DNA of 64,000 bases from Pseudomonas akapageensis. Its GTDB lineage: Bacteria; Pseudomonadota; Gammaproteobacteria; Pseudomonadales; Pseudomonadaceae. Positions 29,158 through 39,000 of the stretch are shown piece after piece. The notes beneath the pieces are model-generated. The model made no database searches, had not been told where the DNA came from, and saw only the letters and a list, made by a program, of their open reading frames with translations. The stretch is from the NCBI RefSeq assembly GCF_011355085.1, contig NZ_VXCP01000009.1, positions 23,848 through 87,847 on the forward strand, given 5' to 3'. Each line of letters begins with the position of its first letter. Position 1 is the first letter of the stretch. Both the position numbers and the translations under genes were made by a program.

Positions 29158-32055
29158 GTGGCGCGTCCGCAGCTCCATCCGAACCCGGTCCAGATCTGCT
29201 TCGTCGAATTCGAGCTCGACGAGGCCAACGCTTGCTTGTTACGTAATGGGGAAACCGTGGCGCTGGCGCCAACCCCCTTCACACTGCTTTGCGCACTAGC
29301 ACGCCAGCCGGGATCGCTGGTGACCAAGGATGCCTTGCTCGATGCCGTGTGGGGGCATCGGTTCGTCAGCGATTCGGTGCTGAAGACGGCCATCAGCGAC
29401 CTGCGCAAGGTGCTGGGCGACGATCCCAGACGGCCCCGTTTCATCGAGACCGTATCCCGGCGCGGCTATCGCTTCATCGCCGCGCCGTCCCCCGGATCTT
29501 CGATGCCGCTTGCATCCGCGACGGTGCCGGCGGCCGGCGCGCATCCGTCGCCGCCATTCATCGGTCGCCACAATGAGGTCTCGATACTGCAACGGGCGTG
29601 GGAACGCGCTGACGGCGGCCAACGCGCCGTGGTCTGGTTAGCCGGTGAACCGGGAATTGGCAAGACCACGTTGATCGAGCATTTCATCTCCAGCCTGGGC
29701 GGCATCGCCTGCGCCCGCGGCCATTGCGTGGAGCACTACGGCACTGGCGAGCCGTACCTGCCGGTGCTGGAGGCGTTGGCCGATCTGTGCCGCAGCGACC
29801 CCACCTTGCCAGCCCTGCTGCGCGCCGTGGCGCCGACCTGGCTGCTGCAACTGCCGTGGCTAAGCACCGCGCAAGAGCGAGATGCGTTGCGGCGCGAGCT
29901 TGCCGGCATCGGTCCGGATCGCATGCTCCGGGAAATGGGCGAACTGCTTGACCGCTACACGGAGCAGCGACCGCTGTTGCTGGTGACCGAAGACTTGCAT
30001 TGGAGCGATCGGGCGACGGTCCAACTCATTGACTATATGGCGCGGCGACGTGGTCGCACGCGGCTTATGTGGCTGTCGAGTTTCCGTCTCGCCGAGGTGG
30101 TAGCGCTCGATCATCCCCTCAGTTCGCTGCGTCACGAACTGCGCCTGCAACGTCTGTGCGAGGAAGTGGTGCTCGATCCGTTCTCGGAAACCGAGGTCGC
30201 TGACTATGTTGCACTGCGTTCTGCCTCGCTCGCGCGCGCTGAAGCCTTCGTGCGCGCCCTGCACGAGCGCACTGACGGTGTGCCGTTGTTCGTATCGTCG
30301 GTCATCAGTGAAGTAATGGACCCAGCGGACGACGATGCCACCATCGAGGCTCGGCTTGCAGGTGTGGCGGTCCCTGAAAACCTCGCGGCCATCATTGATC
30401 ACTACATCGCCAGGCTTGGGCAGGAGCAGCGTGCGCTGCTCTCGGCAGCCGCGGTGTGCGGGGACGAATTCCGGGTTGAGACGGTTGCGCTGGCCCTGGA
30501 GCGCGATTTCGCTTCGGTGGCCCATGCCTGTGAGGAGTTGATTCTCGAGCAGGTCTGGCTCACACGGTCACGGGCCACCGACGTTGAAGAGACCGTAGAG
30601 TTACCCTACTTGTTCCGGCATGCTCTCTTCCGTCAGGTGCTGTACGACCGCACGCCGCGTTCATTGCGCATCCACCTCCATCGCCAGGTTGGCGCTGCCC
30701 TCGAACGCGAGCGCTCGGCCGGCGTGCCGGTTGCTGCCTCGGAGCTGGCAATGCACTTCGACCGGGCTCGGCAGCCGATGGTCGCACTGCGCTACTACGC
30801 CGAGGCCGCAGAAGCCGCGCTGCTGCATTTCAGCCCAGCCTTGTGCATCGGTCTCACTGAGCGTGCGTTGGTCCTGCTGAAGCAGGCCCCGGAAGGGACG
30901 GAGCGCGATGCGCTCGAAATTACCCTGGCCACGCTGCAGGGGGTGTCGGCTTTCCACACGTTCGGTGTCGGCAGCGAAGCCAGGAATGCGTTCGAACGCG
31001 CGTACACGCTGCTGGCGGATGTACCCGAACATCCAATGCGCGGTCGCCTGCTGCACGGATTCGGCTATCTGCTCGGTCTGCGCGGCGACTATGCGCTGGC
31101 GCTGGAGGTGGCGGAACGCGCCGAAGACCTCTCGTGCGCGGCGAACGATCCAGTGCTCATGCTGGCGGCGTGCATCGTGCAGGGCGAGGTGCATCACCTC
31201 CAGGGGCGCACGCAGATGACCCGCAGTTGGCTGGAGCGCGCCCTCGCGATCGCCGAGCCGTTGGACATCGGTGCGAGCGAGATCTTTGCGGCCGATCCTC
31301 AGGTCATGCTGCACGGTATGCTGGCCATAGAACTCGTGCGTTGTGGCCTGGTTGAGCAAGGCCGAACCCACATGCAACGGGCGCGAACCCGCGCGCAGGC
31401 GCTTCGCCAGCCTATGACCTGGCTGGTCGCCGCCTGGCAGGAGGTGCTGATCGAGGTGCGGATGGGCAACCATGCCCGTGTGGCAGTGCTGGCTGACGAC
31501 ATGCAGAAGCTGGTCGATGAGTATTCGCTCGCACTGGGGCGTACGGCTTGCCGCTGGTGGCGCGGCTGGGCCGACGCGCGCAACGGCGCGCCGCTCGACG
31601 GCTATCGTCGCATACGCGAGGCCTATGAAGAACACACCGGGCTCGGCATGCGCTCCGGCGCCAGTGAGGTGCTCGGCTACGCCGCCGAGGCGTTGTTGCT
31701 GGCGGGTGATTGCAGCGCAGCGCAAGTCGAGCTTCAGGAAGCACTGCGGGTGGGTGAGGAACTGGGCGAGCGCGTGTACCTGCCGCAGCTTTTGCTGCTG
31801 GAGGCAGCGATCGCGCGAGCGCAAGGGCGGCCTGACGCCAGCTGCGCCGCGGTGCGGTGCGCGGTTGAGGAGGCTCGTACCCAGGACGCACCGTGGTTGG
31901 AGCTGCTCGCACTGGTCGAGCTGTGTGAACACCACCACGCCGCGGCCGTGGACCACCAGGCATTGGCGACGCTGGTTGACCAGTTGCCCGAAACTGACGG
32001 AACCGAGCTGGTGAAACGTGCGCGCTCGTTGCTTCAGGCTGCTCCGTCGGCTTGA
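29158..32055 (+). CDS. Winged-helix/AAA ATPase transcriptional regulator
   Basis: The 965-aa protein starts with an OmpR-type winged helix at residues about 12-108 (GETVALAPTPFTLLCALA, KDALLDAVWGHRFVSDSVL, FIETVSRRGYRFIA). Next is an AAA_16 ATPase with Walker A GEPGIGKTT at 163-171 and a Walker B-like LLLVTEDLHW. A long helical, TPR-like C-terminal half follows. Such proteins act as signal-integrating activators. A GTG start at 29158 follows AGGAATCA. It reads toward the RND efflux genes and may control them, but there is no direct evidence. Confidence 0.83.
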   Translation: MARPQLHPNPVQICFVEFELDEANACLLRNGETVALAPTPFTLLCALARQPGSLVTKDALLDAVWGHRFVSDSVLKTAISDLRKVLGDDPRRPRFIETVSRRGYRFIAAPSPGSSMPLASATVPAAGAHPSPPFIGRHNEVSILQRAWERADGGQRAVVWLAGEPGIGKTTLIEHFISSLGGIACARGHCVEHYGTGEPYLPVLEALADLCRSDPTLPALLRAVAPTWLLQLPWLSTAQERDALRRELAGIGPDRMLREMGELLDRYTEQRPLLLVTEDLHWSDRATVQLIDYMARRRGRTRLMWLSSFRLAEVVALDHPLSSLRHELRLQRLCEEVVLDPFSETEVADYVALRSASLARAEAFVRALHERTDGVPLFVSSVISEVMDPADDDATIEARLAGVAVPENLAAIIDHYIARLGQEQRALLSAAAVCGDEFRVETVALALERDFASVAHACEELILEQVWLTRSRATDVEETVELPYLFRHALFRQVLYDRTPRSLRIHLHRQVGAALERERSAGVPVAASELAMHFDRARQPMVALRYYAEAAEAALLHFSPALCIGLTERALVLLKQAPEGTERDALEITLATLQGVSAFHTFGVGSEARNAFERAYTLLADVPEHPMRGRLLHGFGYLLGLRGDYALALEVAERAEDLSCAANDPVLMLAACIVQGEVHHLQGRTQMTRSWLERALAIAEPLDIGASEIFAADPQVMLHGMLAIELVRCGLVEQGRTHMQRARTRAQALRQPMTWLVAAWQEVLIEVRMGNHARVAVLADDMQKLVDEYSLALGRTACRWWRGWADARNGAPLDGYRRIREAYEEHTGLGMRSGASEVLGYAAEALLLAGDCSAAQVELQEALRVGEELGERVYLPQLLLLEAAIARAQGRPDASCAAVRCAVEEARTQDAPWLELLALVELCEHHHAAAVDHQALATLVDQLPETDGTELVKRARSLLQAAPSA

Positions 32056-32058
32056 CAC

Positions 32059-32082
32059 TGTAGGAGCAAGCTCGCTCCTACA
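32059..32082 (+). repeat. Short REP-like hairpin after the AAA regulator gene
   Basis: TGTAGGAGC and GCTCCTACA make a 9-bp stem with a 6-base loop, 3 bases past the stop codon. This is a common pseudomonad intergenic repeat and may act as a transcript end. Confidence 0.7.
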
Positions 32083-32172
32083 AGGCATTGACCGAAGTCC
32101 GACCTTTCGCTTACGACTCGACCCGGGGAGCGGCCTACGCTGTCGTCGAACTTTCTTATCCCCTGGTCTGCA

Positions 32173-32388
32173 ATGAGCCTGAATCCTGAATCCAAGTACC
32201 CGAGCCGCCGCTCGTACGTAGTGAAGCTGCGTAGCGATTCCGCGCCGGGGGCCCTGGCCGGCCGCCTCGAAAACCTGGTCACCGGACGTCAGCGCGAGTT
32301 CTCGTCCGCCGAAGAGCTGTTGGAGTCGATTGCCTCGGACCTTGTGTCGGCGGCGGGAGAGCACGCGACAGATGCCGACGGCGAGTGA
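32173..32388 (+). CDS. Small conserved-looking hypothetical protein
   Basis: The 71-aa protein has a beta-strand start (RRSYVVKLRSDSAPG), the segment LAGRLENLVTGRQREFSSAEEL and an acidic tail. There is no signal peptide or membrane helix. The balanced strand-helix pattern and the position just upstream of the efflux operon suggest a real gene. I know of no function for this type of protein. Confidence 0.6.
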   Translation: MSLNPESKYPSRRSYVVKLRSDSAPGALAGRLENLVTGRQREFSSAEELLESIASDLVSAAGEHATDADGE

Positions 32389-32505
32389 CGTCTCCAACCT
32401 GAATGAGCGCTCGATATGGCGACCGAACGGCGACGCTTCGCTGACGACTTCGCGCACACCGGGTCCTACGCTGATGCAACCTCGAATTTACACGAGTCCA
32501 ATCCG

Positions 32506-34020
32506 ATGCCGCGACTTCCAACCCTCCATCCGTTGACCCGCCTTGCCGGGAAGACGCCCCTGCAACATGCTGAACGCCTGGTCGGCGTCGTCGTTGGTGC
32601 GGCACTCGTCGTGTCTATCGCCTTGACCTTTTCCGGTTGTTCCACGGAAATCGTCAAACCGTCGGTGCCCGTGGCAGCCAGGTTCGCCGCCAGCACGGCC
32701 TCGGAGATGGAGCCCGAAGTCGCGTGGTGGGAGACGTTCAATGACCCGGTTTTGGCGGATCTGGTGCGCCGCGCGATGCGCGAGAACCGTGATATCAAGA
32801 TCGCCGCCGAGCGCGTGCGCACTGCTCGCGCCGGTGAGACGATCAGTCGTTCCTGGCTCTTTCCGAGTGTCGGCATGTCCGCCTTCGGCTCCGACCATAG
32901 CACCGGCTACAGCACTGCCAAGAAACAGGGTTATCCAGATGCCGAGGCCGTGGGCGCGGGCCTGGACGTCTCGTGGGAACTTGACCTGAGCGGACGCCTG
33001 CGCGCTGGCGCGGCAGCGGCCGATGCCGAGGCATTGGCCGCGGAGGACGGCGTACGTGGCGTGCGCCTGCTGGTGATGAGCGACGTCGCCAGCAACTACT
33101 TCACGCTGGTCGGCGCGCTGCGCCAGGTCGAAACATTACGCGCGATCTCGACGGCGCAGGACGAGACACTGCGCCTGGTCAATGCCCGCCACCGTGCAGG
33201 GCTGGCAACCTCCTTCGACGTCGAGCGTGCACAGACCGATGCCGCATCGGCGCACGCGCAGATCCCTCCGTTGGAAACCCTGGCTGCTGTGGCGCGGCAC
33301 CGCATCGCAGTATTGATCGGTGACCAGGCCTTTAACGCCGCGAGTATCCAGCCCTCCCATGTCAACGTGGTGGCGCCCGAGGCCCGGCAGGGGCAGCCCG
33401 CCACCTTGCTGCAGCGCCGGCCTGATGTACTGGCGCTGTTGGCGCAGGTCGATGCCGCCAATGCGCGCCGTCAACAAGCCGCGGCCGAGTGGTTCCCGCG
33501 GCTGTTCCTCGGGGCATCCTACGGCCGCCAGGGCCTTGAGCTGAACGGTCTGAATCTGGGCACCGCCAGCTTCACCAACGTGGCTAGTCTGCTCACCATG
33601 CCGATCTTCAACGCCGGGCGCACGCGCGCGATCAACGAGGTCGCCGAGAGCGGCCAGCGTGAGGCGCTACTGCGCGCCGAGGACGGCATTGTGCGCGCTC
33701 TCGAGGATGTCGAGAACGCCCTCGTCACGCAGGCGCAAGAGCGTCACCGCGCCCAGTCGTTGCAGTCGGCCACCGAGTCCGCAGAGGCTGCGCTGAGCCA
33801 CGCGCAGTCGCTCTACGACAGGGGGCAGATCGACCTGTTGCCGCTGCTGGACGCGCAACGGGCGCGCCTGGCGGTACGCCTGAGTGCCAACGACAGCAAC
33901 ACCCGGCTGCTGCTCGATAGCGTGCAGCTCTACAAGGCACTGGGCGGAGGCTGGCAGGTGTTCGAACAACCCGCCAACCCCACTGCAGCCACTGCAGCCG
34001 ACCGGCCACCACTTTCCTGA
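32506..34020 (+). CDS. NodT-type outer-membrane efflux lipoprotein
   Basis: The 504-aa protein has a hydrophobic signal followed by a lipobox (TFSGCST), so it is probably lipid-anchored to the outer membrane. The rest has TolC-like helical repeats (LVRRAMRENRDIKIAAERV, GAALRQVETLRAI, LLPLLDAQRARLAVRL) in two copies, as in OprM/NodT channels. The start is uncertain: the ATG at 32506 gives a compact signal, and an upstream in-frame codon at 32416 adds a polar stretch. It forms the exit duct of the RND pump encoded next, 30 bases downstream. Confidence 0.85.
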   Translation: MPRLPTLHPLTRLAGKTPLQHAERLVGVVVGAALVVSIALTFSGCSTEIVKPSVPVAARFAASTASEMEPEVAWWETFNDPVLADLVRRAMRENRDIKIAAERVRTARAGETISRSWLFPSVGMSAFGSDHSTGYSTAKKQGYPDAEAVGAGLDVSWELDLSGRLRAGAAAADAEALAAEDGVRGVRLLVMSDVASNYFTLVGALRQVETLRAISTAQDETLRLVNARHRAGLATSFDVERAQTDAASAHAQIPPLETLAAVARHRIAVLIGDQAFNAASIQPSHVNVVAPEARQGQPATLLQRRPDVLALLAQVDAANARRQQAAAEWFPRLFLGASYGRQGLELNGLNLGTASFTNVASLLTMPIFNAGRTRAINEVAESGQREALLRAEDGIVRALEDVENALVTQAQERHRAQSLQSATESAEAALSHAQSLYDRGQIDLLPLLDAQRARLAVRLSANDSNTRLLLDSVQLYKALGGGWQVFEQPANPTAATAADRPPLS

Positions 34021-34050
34021 GAATCTGCCGTTTTTCAAAGAGGAACAGCC

Positions 34051-35163
34051 TTGAAAACCACCCTTACTGCGGCCGGCGCCCTGGCCGTAGCCGTCATGCT
34101 GTCCGCGTGCAGCCCCGAACAGCCCACCGTGCAGGCACCACGACCGGTACGCACCGTTGAAGTCAGCTACGACAATGTCCGCGATATCAGTCGCTACGTG
34201 GGCACCGTACAGTCGCGGCATGAAGTCGACCAGGCCTTCCGCGTGGGCGGCAAGGTAGCCCAGCGCAAGGTCGATGTAGGCCAGTTCGTGAGCGAAGGCG
34301 ACATACTGGCTGTGCTGGATGACAGCGACTACCGCCTTGCTGAGGAAGCGTCGCGACAGCAGTGGGCGGTTGCCGTCGAGCAGACGCGCCAGGCCGACTC
34401 GGACCGCCAGCGCCTGACCGCGCTGAAGACTGACGGCTCGGTCAGTGCGGCCGATGACGAGCGTGCGCATACCAATGCCCAGACCGCTCATGCGACCGCC
34501 GAGGCCGAAGCGCGAAAGCTTGAGCTTGCGCGTAACCGGCTCAAGTACACCGTGCTGCGCGCTTCTCGTAGCGGAGTCGTCACGGCTGTGCGCTTTGAGG
34601 CGGGGCAGGTAGTGGCGGAGGGCCAACCGGTTGTCTCGGTTGCGAATCCGGATGAATCCGAGATCGTCATCGATGTGCCCGAAGATCAGCTGTCTGTCTT
34701 CAAGGAGGCGAATTTCAAGGCTTCGCTGGCCAGTGCACCGAGTGAGTCCTTCGATGTCACGCTGCGCGAGCTGTCGCCGCAGGCAGCAGCGCAGACGCGC
34801 ACCTATCGCGCGCGGCTCAAGCCGGTGCAGGCGCTGCCGCTGGGCGCCACCGCTACGGTAACGGCCGAACGCGTGATGACAAGTCTCTCGGTGGCGGCGG
34901 TACCAGCCACCGCACTGACGCAAAGCGGCGGCCAGCCGGCGCTATGGGTGGTCACGCCCGCGGGCAAGGATCCGGTGGGCACTGTCGAACTGGTGCCTGT
35001 GGCGGTGTGGGGCTACCGCAACGACGAGGTGCTCGTCTCCGGGCCGCAGACCGGCGCATTGGTCGTCACCGCCGGGGTGCAGAAGATGGCGTCCGGACTG
35101 AAGGTCGCGCTTCCCGGCACGGCGATTGTTGACACGAACACCACGCAGCAGGCAGCTCGATGA
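34051..35163 (+). CDS. RND efflux periplasmic adaptor (MFP) lipoprotein
   Basis: The 370-aa protein has a lipobox (VMLSACSPEQ), a paired lipoyl-like domain (QAFRVGGKVAQRKVDVGQFVSEGDILAVLDD), an alpha-hairpin with long helices (EQTRQADSDRQRLTALKTDG) and beta-barrel/membrane-proximal domains (SGVVTAVRFEAGQVVAEGQPV). It links the RND pump to the outer-membrane channel. Its stop overlaps the RND start by 4 bases (ATGA). Confidence 0.9.
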   Translation: MKTTLTAAGALAVAVMLSACSPEQPTVQAPRPVRTVEVSYDNVRDISRYVGTVQSRHEVDQAFRVGGKVAQRKVDVGQFVSEGDILAVLDDSDYRLAEEASRQQWAVAVEQTRQADSDRQRLTALKTDGSVSAADDERAHTNAQTAHATAEAEARKLELARNRLKYTVLRASRSGVVTAVRFEAGQVVAEGQPVVSVANPDESEIVIDVPEDQLSVFKEANFKASLASAPSESFDVTLRELSPQAAAQTRTYRARLKPVQALPLGATATVTAERVMTSLSVAAVPATALTQSGGQPALWVVTPAGKDPVGTVELVPVAVWGYRNDEVLVSGPQTGALVVTAGVQKMASGLKVALPGTAIVDTNTTQQAAR

Positions 35164-38100
35164 ACAATTTCAACCTCACCGACTGGGCGCTGCGTCATCG
35201 CGCGATTGTCCTGTTCATGCTCCTCATTGTCGCGTTGGCCGGCGCCTTCAGCTTCACCCGCCTTGGTCAGCTCGAAGATCCGAACTTTTCCGTGCCCTCC
35301 ATGACCGCCATGGTCATCTGGCCGGGCGCTACTGCCCAGCAATTGCAGGACCAGGTCCTCAATCGCATGGAGAAAAAATTCGAACAGATCGACAACTTCG
35401 AGAAAGTGGTCACCTACGCGCGGCAAGGCTACGCCGGCATGACGCTCACCGTGCGCGGCGGCACCTCAAAGGCTGACCAGCGCGAGGCCTGGTACCAGGC
35501 GCGCAAGAAACTCAACGACCTGAGCCTGGAGATGCCTGACGGCGTGATCGGCCCGATCCTCAACGACGAGTACGGCGACGTGTATGGCCTGATGTACGCG
35601 GTCAAGGGCGACGGCGTCGGCCACGCCGACCTGTCGGACGCGGCCGAGGACATCAAGCGCCAGATGCTGAAGGTGCCGATGGTCAAGAAGATCGATCTCA
35701 TCGGCAAGCAGGCCAAGCGTGTCTACGTCGAGTTCTCGCACGAGCGCCTGGCAGCGCTGGGCATTACACCGCTGGCCATCGCCGAAAGCCTAAAGAGCCA
35801 GAACGCCATGTTGCCCGCAGGCCAGATCGACACCCACGGCGACCGCGTCATGGTGCGGGTGAGCGGCCAGTTCGCCAGCGAGGATGCTATCCGCAACGTG
35901 CCCATCGCGGCAGGCGGCCGGCTGATCAAGCTTGGCGACATCGCGACCGTCGCCCGTGGTTTTGAGGATCCGCCAACCTACACGGTCCGCCACAATGGCC
36001 AGCCGGTGCTGATGCTTGGCATCACGATGACCAACGACGGCAATATAGTGGACCTCGGCAAGGCCATGGAGACGGCGGTCGACAAGATCCAGTCCGAGCT
36101 GCCACATGGTGTGGAACTGGAGCGCGTAGCCGACCAGCCCTCTACGGTGAAGGACGCGATCTGGGATTTCGAGCGGTCGCTGATGGAGGCGCTGATCATT
36201 GTGATCGCGGTGAGCCTGGCCAGTCTCGGGTGGCGCACAGGCATTGTGGTCGCGACCTCGGTGCCGCTGGTGCTGGGTGGCGTGGCGCTGGTAATGCTGG
36301 CGATGGGCTGGAACCTCGAGCGTATCTCGCTCGGCTCACTGATCATTGCGCTCGGCCTGCTGGTCGATGACGCAATCATCGCTATCGAAATGATGGTGGT
36401 GAAGATGGAGGCGGGCATGGACCGCGTGAAGGCGGCCGCCTTCTCCTATCAGTCCACCGCCATGCCGCGCCTGACCGGTGCACTCATCACCGTCGTTGGC
36501 TTCCTGCCCATCGGTCTCTCGAAGTCCACCACCGGCGAGTACGCAGGTGGCATTTTCTGGATCGTCGGCGCCGCGGTGCTGTTCTCGTGGATCTGCTCGG
36601 GTATCTTCACACCCTACCTGGCGGTCAAGATGCTACCCAACGACTTCGGCAAGCACCAGCATGCCGGTGATCCCTATGACACTAAGCTCTACCGCAGGCT
36701 GCGCGGCATGATAGATACCGCCATTGAGCGCCGCTGGGTTGTCATCGGAGTAACATTTGGCGCCCTGGCACTTGCTCTGGCCGGCATGAAGTTTGTGCCG
36801 CAGCAATTCTTCCCCAACAGTTCGCGCCCTGAGTTGGTCATTGACCTGCGCTTGAAAGAGGGTTCGTCCATCGCGGCGACCACCGAGCAAGTGAAGCGGA
36901 TGGAGGCAGTGCTGTCGAAGGACGAGGAGGTCAAGTACTTCACCGCCTACACCGGCGCCGGCGCACCGCGCTTCTATCTCTCGCTCAACCCCGAACTGCC
37001 GAATCCGGGCTTTGCCCAGTTCGTCGTGATGACCAAGGATCTGGACGCGCGCGAGCGGGTGCGTGTGCGGCTGATGAACGCAGCTGACCAGCAGTTTCCA
37101 CAGGCGTGGGTGCGCGTAACCCGGCTTGAACTGGGGCCGCCCGTCGGTTACCCAGTGCAGTTCCGCGTCGTGGGACCTGATACCCAGGTTGTGCGCCAGA
37201 TCGCCCGCGATGTGGAGAAAGTGGTCGCGTCCAACTCGAAGGTAAGGGATCTCCAGCTCGACTGGAACGACCCGGTTCGTGCACTGAAGGTGGAGCTTGA
37301 TCAGGACAAGGCGAGCGCGCTGGGCCTCACGCCGGCCGACGTGTCGCTGGCGACCCAGACCGTGATGAACGGCGCAACCTTGTCGCAGCTGCGTGAGCAC
37401 GAAGACCTGATCGACATCGTGGCCCGTGCCGTACCAGAGGAGCGCTTGAACCTCGACACACTGAAAGACATCAACCTGTACACGCGCCAGGGTACGGTGG
37501 TGCCACTGTCGCAAGTCGCACAGGTGCGCTCCGAGCTGGAAGAACCGGTATTGTGGCGCCGCAACCGTGACATGGCGATCACCGTGCGTGCCGACGTGAA
37601 GGATGGTGAGCAGGGTGTATCGGTGACCCAGGAAATCCAGCCGTTGCTCAAGGACATCGAAGCAAAGCTGCCGACGGGTTACCGCATCGATGTGGGCGGA
37701 GCGGTCGAGGAAAGTGACAAGGCCAACAAGGCGCTGCTCGTGGTGGCCCCGCTGATGCTGGTCACCATTCTGCTGCTGCTCATGCTGCAACTGCAGAACT
37801 TTTCTCGCATGTGGATGGTTATGCTGACTGCACCGCTGGGCCTGATCGGTGTGGTGCCGGCGCTGCTGGTGTTCCAGTCGCCGCTGGGCTTCGTCGCGAT
37901 CCTGGGCATTATCGCACTGGGTGGCATGATCATGCGCAACTCGTTGATCCTGATCGACCAGGTACAAACCGAGATCGCCGAAGGGCGCGACCCGTGGAAT
38001 GCTGTGCTGGATGCCGCCATTCACCGGACGCGTCCGGTGATGCTGACGGCGCTGGCCACCGTGCTCGCAATGATCCCGCTAACGCGCAGTGTGTTCTGGG

Positions 38101-38258
38101 GGCCGATGGCAATTGCGATCATGGGCGGCCTTACCGTGGCAACGCTACTGACGATCTTCTTCGTCCCGGCGTTGTACGCCGCATGGTTCAAGGTGGCTCG
38201 CCAGACGGCTGTTGGCACCCAACAGGTGAGGAGTGACGCCGCGCTTGCTTCTGAGTGA
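35160..38258 (+). CDS. RND-family efflux permease
   Basis: The 1032-aa protein has a first helix near residues 15-32 (IVLFMLLIVALAGAFSF), two large periplasmic loops, and membrane regions with the family segments LGLLVDDAIIAIEMMV (the Asp pair in TM4) and LGGMIMRNSLILIDQV in the second half. It uses the proton gradient to pump substrates out. As a single RND next to one adaptor and an outer-membrane lipoprotein it forms a full tripartite pump. The substrate is unknown; the HAE1-type length fits drugs or organic compounds rather than metals. Confidence 0.9.
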   Translation: MNNFNLTDWALRHRAIVLFMLLIVALAGAFSFTRLGQLEDPNFSVPSMTAMVIWPGATAQQLQDQVLNRMEKKFEQIDNFEKVVTYARQGYAGMTLTVRGGTSKADQREAWYQARKKLNDLSLEMPDGVIGPILNDEYGDVYGLMYAVKGDGVGHADLSDAAEDIKRQMLKVPMVKKIDLIGKQAKRVYVEFSHERLAALGITPLAIAESLKSQNAMLPAGQIDTHGDRVMVRVSGQFASEDAIRNVPIAAGGRLIKLGDIATVARGFEDPPTYTVRHNGQPVLMLGITMTNDGNIVDLGKAMETAVDKIQSELPHGVELERVADQPSTVKDAIWDFERSLMEALIIVIAVSLASLGWRTGIVVATSVPLVLGGVALVMLAMGWNLERISLGSLIIALGLLVDDAIIAIEMMVVKMEAGMDRVKAAAFSYQSTAMPRLTGALITVVGFLPIGLSKSTTGEYAGGIFWIVGAAVLFSWICSGIFTPYLAVKMLPNDFGKHQHAGDPYDTKLYRRLRGMIDTAIERRWVVIGVTFGALALALAGMKFVPQQFFPNSSRPELVIDLRLKEGSSIAATTEQVKRMEAVLSKDEEVKYFTAYTGAGAPRFYLSLNPELPNPGFAQFVVMTKDLDARERVRVRLMNAADQQFPQAWVRVTRLELGPPVGYPVQFRVVGPDTQVVRQIARDVEKVVASNSKVRDLQLDWNDPVRALKVELDQDKASALGLTPADVSLATQTVMNGATLSQLREHEDLIDIVARAVPEERLNLDTLKDINLYTRQGTVVPLSQVAQVRSELEEPVLWRRNRDMAITVRADVKDGEQGVSVTQEIQPLLKDIEAKLPTGYRIDVGGAVEESDKANKALLVVAPLMLVTILLLLMLQLQNFSRMWMVMLTAPLGLIGVVPALLVFQSPLGFVAILGIIALGGMIMRNSLILIDQVQTEIAEGRDPWNAVLDAAIHRTRPVMLTALATVLAMIPLTRSVFWGPMAIAIMGGLTVATLLTIFFVPALYAAWFKVARQTAVGTQQVRSDAALASE

Positions 38259-38375
38259 TGAGTGCCATGGCACTGTAATCTCAACCTGACCACTTTTGGA
38301 ATGGATTGCCCAGCGCAGTTTCTCCACGGCTGCACCGAGCAGCCAGATCAAGTTTTCGTGGTGTTCTTCTGAAAT

Positions 38376-38397
38376 GGCCGCCGCTCCGCGGGCGGCC
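38376..38397. terminator. GC-rich hairpin between the RND and channel genes
   Basis: GGCCGCC and GGCGGCC form a 7-bp stem with an 8-base loop between two convergent genes. It lacks a T-run, so it is a possible bidirectional transcript end only. Confidence 0.35.
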
Positions 38398-38410
38398 GCA
38401 AGCCCGGTAA

Positions 38411-38854
38411 TCAGGACGTGTGGTTGTCGTCGTTTTTCGTGTGGAAAAACAGATAAATATGATTGACCACAGCGAAGAAGACCCCCGTGGATAAACCGCA
38501 CATGAGGATGCCGGTCAAACCCTCCATCAACCCGAACAGACGCCAGGGTTTCCCCAGAACCACATCACCGAAGCCAATCGTCGAATAGGTCACTCCAGAG
38601 AAGTAAAACGCCGTTTCGAGATCAGGCAGACACTCCTGCCACACATAGAATGTCGCCCAGATCGAGATCGCCATCAAATGCAGCAGAATCATATAGCAGG
38701 CGACCCACACCAATCGCGTGCTAATGGCCCCTAGTTGCGTCATAAGGACATTTCCCCGGTGGTCCAGAAACCTCAGCATCAAGGCCAGACCGACTGCATG
38801 CAAGACCACGGTAATGGCCGCCAGCCCCCATGCGAAAAAGATGCTTGAATACAT
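38411..38854 (-). CDS. Two-helix potassium-channel-type protein
   Basis: The 147-aa protein has a first helix (ITVVLHAVGLALML), a second (LVWVACYMILLHLMAISIWA), then a pore loop with the selectivity filter TIGFGD at residues 92-97 (YSTIGFGDVV) and a final helix (FGLMEGLTGILMCGLSTGVFF). This is the ion-channel Ion_trans_2 fold. GGAGG lies 8 bases before the ATG at 38854, which I prefer to the TTG just upstream. There is no regulatory domain, and its role in potassium leak or signalling is unknown. Confidence 0.85.
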   Translation of the reverse strand: MYSSIFFAWGLAAITVVLHAVGLALMLRFLDHRGNVLMTQLGAISTRLVWVACYMILLHLMAISIWATFYVWQECLPDLETAFYFSGVTYSTIGFGDVVLGKPWRLFGLMEGLTGILMCGLSTGVFFAVVNHIYLFFHTKNDDNHTS

Positions 38855-39000
38855 CAAGTGCTCCTCCAGGATGTCACCCCGACAGGCCGAGATCCTGTCT
38901 TACGGTTGAATGTGCAGCACGCGGCCTTTCAGGAAAACTGGTTTCACCTGGTTCAACCCGCTATTACTGTAGCTTCACGGCATTTCTCATGCTTTACGTC

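Noticed and set aside
30661-32457. 598-codon open frame on the minus strand opposite the AAA regulator
   Set aside because: Composition is that of an antisense shadow and no family is recognised; the plus-strand gene has clear wHTH and P-loop motifs.
36633-38024. 463-codon minus-strand frame inside the RND gene
   Set aside because: Antisense to conserved RND membrane segments, rich in His/Gln, no plausible fold.
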